From NCBI GenBank assembly GCA_002409745.1, contig DHOU01000009.1, positions 1 to 10,497 on the forward strand: 10,497 nucleotides of DNA, read 5' to 3'. Position numbers and translations under genes: made by a program. The notes below the pieces were generated by a model that had not been told where the DNA came from, searched no databases, and saw only the letters and a list, made by a program, of their open reading frames with translations. Positions 7,842 through 10,497 of the stretch are shown in pieces; within the stretch, counting starts at the first letter, position 1; every line of letters begins with the position of its first letter. This DNA comes from Bacteroidales bacterium UBA5382. Lineage in GTDB: Bacteria; Bacteroidota; Bacteroidia; Bacteroidales; Dysgonomonadaceae.

Positions 7842-9167
7842 TTACTCCACCGCCAATTTACGAATACAATTGTTATTGTAATCGGCGATATAAATATTAT
7901 AATCTTTATCGATCGCTACCCCTTTAGGGTAGTTGAACAAGGCGTCATCCGGATTTCCGTCCTGATAACCCGCCTTTCCGGCTATCCCGATCAGTGTAGA
8001 AACTCTTCCTTCCGGAGTAATCTGGCGAATACAATGGTTACCGGCATCCGCCAAAACGATATTATTGTTCACATCAAAAACCAATTGAACAGGACTGTTG
8101 AATAATGCTTCATCCGCTTTTCCGTCTTTCCATCCCGGTGTATTCTTTGATCCTGCAAATAACTTATGTTCTTTCGTCAGGATATCGAATGTGTAAATAC
8201 AGTGCCGGCTGGGATAGGAAATATACAACATATTGGGATGAAGCGGATCGAATGAAAGAAAACCATCCGTATCGGGGTCGATACCATCAGCAACCAATTG
8301 TCCGACTCGTGTTTTCGGGTTGAACTTCACAATCTGTCCCCCGGCAGAACGGGTATAAATCATCCCGTCTAATTTGCACGCCGCAAAACCATGTTTCCAG
8401 TTAATTTTAAAATCTTTCATTCCCGCGGCTTGTTCTTCGGCCGACGGATGCAATATCTGCCTCCTCCGTACTCCCCATTGAGCGGCGGGGTCGAGCACAT
8501 ACAACACATCACCGCCGTCGCTGGGAAACATTACGACTTTACCCTCTGCATCGGTCGAAGGTGCTCCGGTAGCGTCGCCGCTATACATCTTGGTTACGGT
8601 CTGGTTTTGCTGGTTGATCATGACAATTTCATAGTTACCTCTCCAATGAGAAAGGAAAATATTGCCTTCGTTGTCTACCGTCAAGGTGGATGGATTCATG
8701 AATGTAGCCTCAGCAAACGAACCGGATTTCAATTCGTTGGTCCCTTTCTTCCCAACAAGGGTCGTTACCGTTGTTGAGATATGATAAACGAACTTTTCGG
8801 TAGCGGTAACAGAATCTTTCCCTACTACCACCGAAATCGTACAGGTATCGCCAGGCTGCCGAGGCGTTACGACCAGCGCTTTTCCTTTATCACAACCGAT
8901 AATAGCCGCCGGTTTTTCGTTAAAATAAACCTTGATTTTGGAAGGATCGTTACCCAAATTACTACCCGAAATAATCAAGCGTGTAGCCATTCCTCCCTCC
9001 GAAGGAGAAAAAGACTCCAAAACGACCGGTTTATCAGGGTTATACTTATAGTCATCGTCCATATCGGAATCGCTCTTTCCGCAGGATAATATGATGAACA
9101 TATATACGGACAAAACAATACAGATGCTACACAAGATGCGCACATACTTTAAATTGATGTTATTCAT
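7842..9167 (-). CDS. IPT/TIG and NHL-repeat lipoprotein, first gene of the SusCD operon
   Basis: This 441-residue protein has a long lipoprotein signal peptide with lipobox IILSC (C29) followed by GKSDSDMDDDY, a strongly acidic stretch that fits surface exposure. An IPT/TIG Ig-like domain lies at about 46-129 (LESFSPSEGGMATRLIISG, then KVYFNEKPAAII). The remainder, about 133-441, looks like an NHL beta-propeller: NPSTLTVDNEGNIFLSH at 158-174, SPVQLVFDVNNNIVLADAGN at 358-377, and YPKGVAIDKDYNIYIADYNN at 413-432. The last two copies are about 55 residues apart and are each followed by a Cys-Ile-Arg. In glycan-utilisation loci such proteins are thought to act as surface glycan-binding or scaffold proteins. 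The propeller is not a known catalytic type here, although binding versus catalysis cannot be settled by eye. Coming before susC rather than after susD is less common. The ATG at 9165-9167 is chosen because it opens directly into the signal peptide. The operon promoter should lie at 9168-9289, but I see no clear TAnnTTTG box on that strand. Confidence 0.88.
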   Translation of the reverse strand: MNNINLKYVRILCSICIVLSVYMFIILSCGKSDSDMDDDYKYNPDKPVVLESFSPSEGGMATRLIISGSNLGNDPSKIKVYFNEKPAAIIGCDKGKALVVTPRQPGDTCTISVVVGKDSVTATEKFVYHISTTVTTLVGKKGTNELKSGSFAEATFMNPSTLTVDNEGNIFLSHWRGNYEIVMINQQNQTVTKMYSGDATGAPSTDAEGKVVMFPSDGGDVLYVLDPAAQWGVRRRQILHPSAEEQAAGMKDFKINWKHGFAACKLDGMIYTRSAGGQIVKFNPKTRVGQLVADGIDPDTDGFLSFDPLHPNMLYISYPSRHCIYTFDILTKEHKLFAGSKNTPGWKDGKADEALFNSPVQLVFDVNNNIVLADAGNHCIRQITPEGRVSTLIGIAGKAGYQDGNPDDALFNYPKGVAIDKDYNIYIADYNNNCIRKLAVE

Positions 9168-9266
9168 ACATTTAGTTTTAAATTAGAAATTTATCGATAT
9201 TTACTATTTAACTTAATAATCATACATTCGGACACATAAGAGAATAATCTTCACAATTTAAGCTAC

Positions 9267-9285
9267 AAGACAAACCCACAGGTTT
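9267..9285 (-). terminator. Probable terminator hairpin after the DUF6261-like pseudogene
   Basis: Just after the final TAG (9290-9292) of the broken gene, the minus strand has AAACC, loop TGTG, GGTTT (9285-9272), followed by a T-rich tail (GTCTTGT). The stem is only 5 bp, but the position between two genes and the tail suit an intrinsic terminator separating the pseudogene from the SusCD operon. Confidence 0.4.
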
Positions 9286-9289
9286 ATCC

Positions 9290-9975
9290 CTACGCCCCCG
9301 CTTTTTCCTTATCTTCCTCTTCGTCCAAACGGGTTTTAAACTCCTTGATCAACTGGCCGAGCTGGGCATACAGGTCTTTCCATTCCGCCTAGTTGCGCAT
9401 GGCCGATACCAACGCCAATATATTATACAAGGATTCTTCCAGTTCTTTCCGCAACACAGAAGCCGATCCGGCTTGACGCAATTCTGTGTCCCGGCTAGGG
9501 ATTCGAAATTCGCCTGTGCTGTTTTCAGAGCGTTCAGTTCTTCCGTAAGTCCGAGGCGTGTAACCCGCACCAGGTTTTCTCCGGCCGATAGCTTTTCTAC
9601 CAACTTGCGCATCATGGTGTTCTGGTCGGCATATTTCCGGCCTTCCATATCGCCCACTTCATCCAATACTTCCAGTAAGGCACGGGCATCATCGCTTTTA
9701 GACGATTCGAACCGGAGAAATCCTTTCAGCAACCGCCGGAATCCGCGGTAAGCATTATCCCGTTTCAAGTCGAGCGTTTCCACATCATCGCCCAACCCGC
9801 TATACACTTTTTTCACCACCACTTGTTGATAAATGGCGTTCTTTTTTTCCAGATCAGCTAATAAAGGATGGTCTTTCAGGATAGTCTCGACCAATGCTTT
9901 CAATAATAACAACACGCGTACGGCGAAATCACCCAGCGCCTTTGTTGATAATTTTGTAAGTGAAATCTTTAACAT
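9290..9975 (-). pseudogene. DUF6261-like gene broken by a frameshift and an in-frame amber stop
   Basis: From ATG at 9973-9975 the first about 160 codons read like DUF6261, a Bacteroidales family of unknown function: ISLTKLSTKALGDFAVRV, then VYSGLGDDVETLDLKRDNAY with the G-x-x-R-x-x-L-x-G-F helix, and LTEELNALKTAQANFESL. Near 9494-9498 the frame changes. The continuation is SRDTELRQAGSASVLRKELE, then LYNILALVSAMRN, a stop TAG at 9389-9391, then AEWKDLYAQLGQLIKEFK and the final TAG at 9290-9292. Adding one base near 9497 and replacing the amber codon (Lys would be a one-base change) restores about 228 residues, close to the family's usual length of roughly 230-240 as I recall it. Without repair, the original frame runs on to 9349 with a nonsense tail. 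The protein would be cytosolic and largely helical, with no signal peptide. The lesions may be true decay or assembly error. It is unrelated in function to the downstream transport operon as far as can be seen. Confidence 0.8.
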
Positions 9976-10433
9976 GACATTCTATTTTTAATTTTGTAAA
10001 TGTTTTTCGAATGTATTGTGAATAAATACACATTTTCGCCGGACGGCAATGATAATCCTACAATCCCCGGCTACTATTTGCCCGCCGGCAGAAGTCTTCC
10101 GCGAATCTCCGACTAATGGTTGCCGGACGGCAAAAGACTTCCCTGAAATGCAGGGTAAGAAAAGAAGGATGGCAAACATCATCCCGGAGTTGCCAGCTAA
10201 TGTCCGCACATTGGCGGAAATATCCTTTGAGTTTAGAGATAATAAAAGATGACCGGCGGAGGTTATCCCGGAATTCCGAGCTAATCGCCGCAGCTTGTCT
10301 TTATCACTAGTTATAAAACAGTGAGACTGATCGTTGTAAAAAAAATAATTTTGTAAAAGTCTGCAAGAGGAAACATGCAGGAAAGATAAAAAGAAGGAAT
10401 GACAGAGATAGAATAAGTTAATATATGTAAATA
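9976..10433. other. Non-coding stretch upstream of the DUF6261-like pseudogene
   Basis: About 460 bases have no convincing gene. Most of it (10020-10313) is the 42-base tandem array described separately. The remainder is AT-rich. A 12-base direct repeat, TAATTTTGTAAA, occurs at 9989-10000 and 10346-10357, one copy on each side of the array. Its first eight bases fit the Bacteroides -7 box TAnnTTTG on the plus strand, but no matching -33 element is evident. Short open frames here exist on both strands only because the repeat period is a multiple of three and lacks stop codons. Confidence 0.6.
10020..10313. repeat. Degenerate tandem array, 42-base period, about seven units
   Basis: Starting at 10020, 10062, 10104, 10146, 10188, 10230 and 10272, successive 42-base units line up without gaps. 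The second half of the unit is best kept: a block like cGGCaaaAg-t-TCCcgg recurs at the same offset in at least five units, and GCTAAT-like sequence sits near offset 9-14 in units starting 10062, 10104, 10188 and 10272. The units at 10020 and 10104 share GCCGGACGGCAA, itself a near-perfect dyad. Unit 10146 is the most divergent. Because 42 is 14 codons, frames are open on both strands. The minus frame gives 14-residue units of the type SANVRTLAGNS, FAVRQPLVGDS and SAGGQIVAGDC; the plus frame gives SPATICPPAEVFRE, SPTNGCRTAKDFPE and LPANVRTLAEISFE. I cannot tell whether this is a relic of a repeat protein or a non-coding repeat. It is not CRISPR: there are no unique spacers. Confidence 0.75.
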
Positions 10434-10497
10434 CCCCCCCCCCCCCCCCCCCCCTTCATCCCCCCCCCCCCCCCCCCCACAAAATTTTTTTTTTTTT
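10434..10497. repeat. Low-complexity C and T homopolymer runs at the window end
   Basis: The last 64 bases consist of 21 C, TTCAT, 19 C, ACAAAA and 13 T. Nothing comparable occurs elsewhere in the window. Runs like this at a sequence end usually come from sequencing or assembly artefact; poly-G read tails of two-colour chemistry appear as poly-C on the opposite strand. I would not annotate biology here. Confidence 0.7.

Noticed and set aside
9168..9289. Promoter for the five-gene operon
   Set aside because: A promoter is expected here on the minus strand, but I found no TAnnTTTG box with a suitable -33 element, so no site is annotated.
327..9391. TAG read as an amino acid (alternative genetic code), suggested by two in-frame amber codons in conserved protein sequence
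   Set aside because: The CBM6-like gene ends naturally with TAG at 601-603, the other operon genes use TAA normally, and the DUF6261-like gene also has a frameshift. Decay or sequence error explains the data better.
9988..10252. Small proteins on either strand (73 codons minus from a GTG, 67 codons plus)
   Set aside because: Both frames arise from the stop-free 42-base repeat, overlap each other antisense, and show no start signal or known domain. They are treated under the repeat rather than as genes.
10020..10313. CRISPR array
   Set aside because: Repeats are contiguous 42-base units without unique spacers, they diverge strongly from one another, and no cas gene is present.

Overview
The window looks like a piece of a Bacteroidota chromosome, most likely order Bacteroidales. 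It carries a SusC/SusD outer-membrane glycan-uptake pair, several lipoproteins with Bacteroidota-type lipoboxes followed by acidic residues, AT-rich start regions without Shine-Dalgarno sequences, and a DUF6261-like gene, a family I know mainly from Bacteroides and Parabacteroides. A more precise placement (for example Parabacteroides or another Tannerellaceae member) would be a guess.

All recognisable genes lie on the minus strand, so the biology reads from high to low coordinates. From about 10,434 to the right edge there is low-complexity C and T sequence that looks like a contig-end artefact. At 10,020-10,313 there is a degenerate tandem array with a strict 42-base period and no recognised gene. 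At 9,290-9,975 lies a DUF6261-like gene broken by a frameshift and an in-frame amber stop, followed by a likely terminator hairpin.

From 9,167 down to 601 runs a tight five-gene block with gaps of 27, 11, 42 and 24 bases, very probably one operon: an IPT/TIG + NHL-repeat lipoprotein, a SusC-type TonB-dependent transporter, a SusD-type glycan-binding lipoprotein, a DUF1735/DUF4361-type lipoprotein, and a lipoprotein with two bacterial Ig-like domains and a C-terminal CBM6-like module. Together they look like the binding and import half of a polysaccharide utilisation locus. The lipoproteins would capture a glycan on the cell surface, SusD would close over SusC, and SusC would import the oligosaccharide with TonB energy. 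No glycoside hydrolase, polysaccharide lyase, sulfatase or regulator is present in the window, so the substrate cannot be named.

After a 160-base gap that can fold into a cloverleaf-like structure closed by a 12-base perfect inverted repeat, a further lipoprotein gene begins at 440 and runs off the left edge. It encodes a signal peptide and fibronectin-III-like sequence but is interrupted by a TAG at codon 38.

I see no clearly new defence or mobile system. The items most worth a second look are the 42-base repeat array, the structured spacer at 461-579, and the broken genes at both ends.
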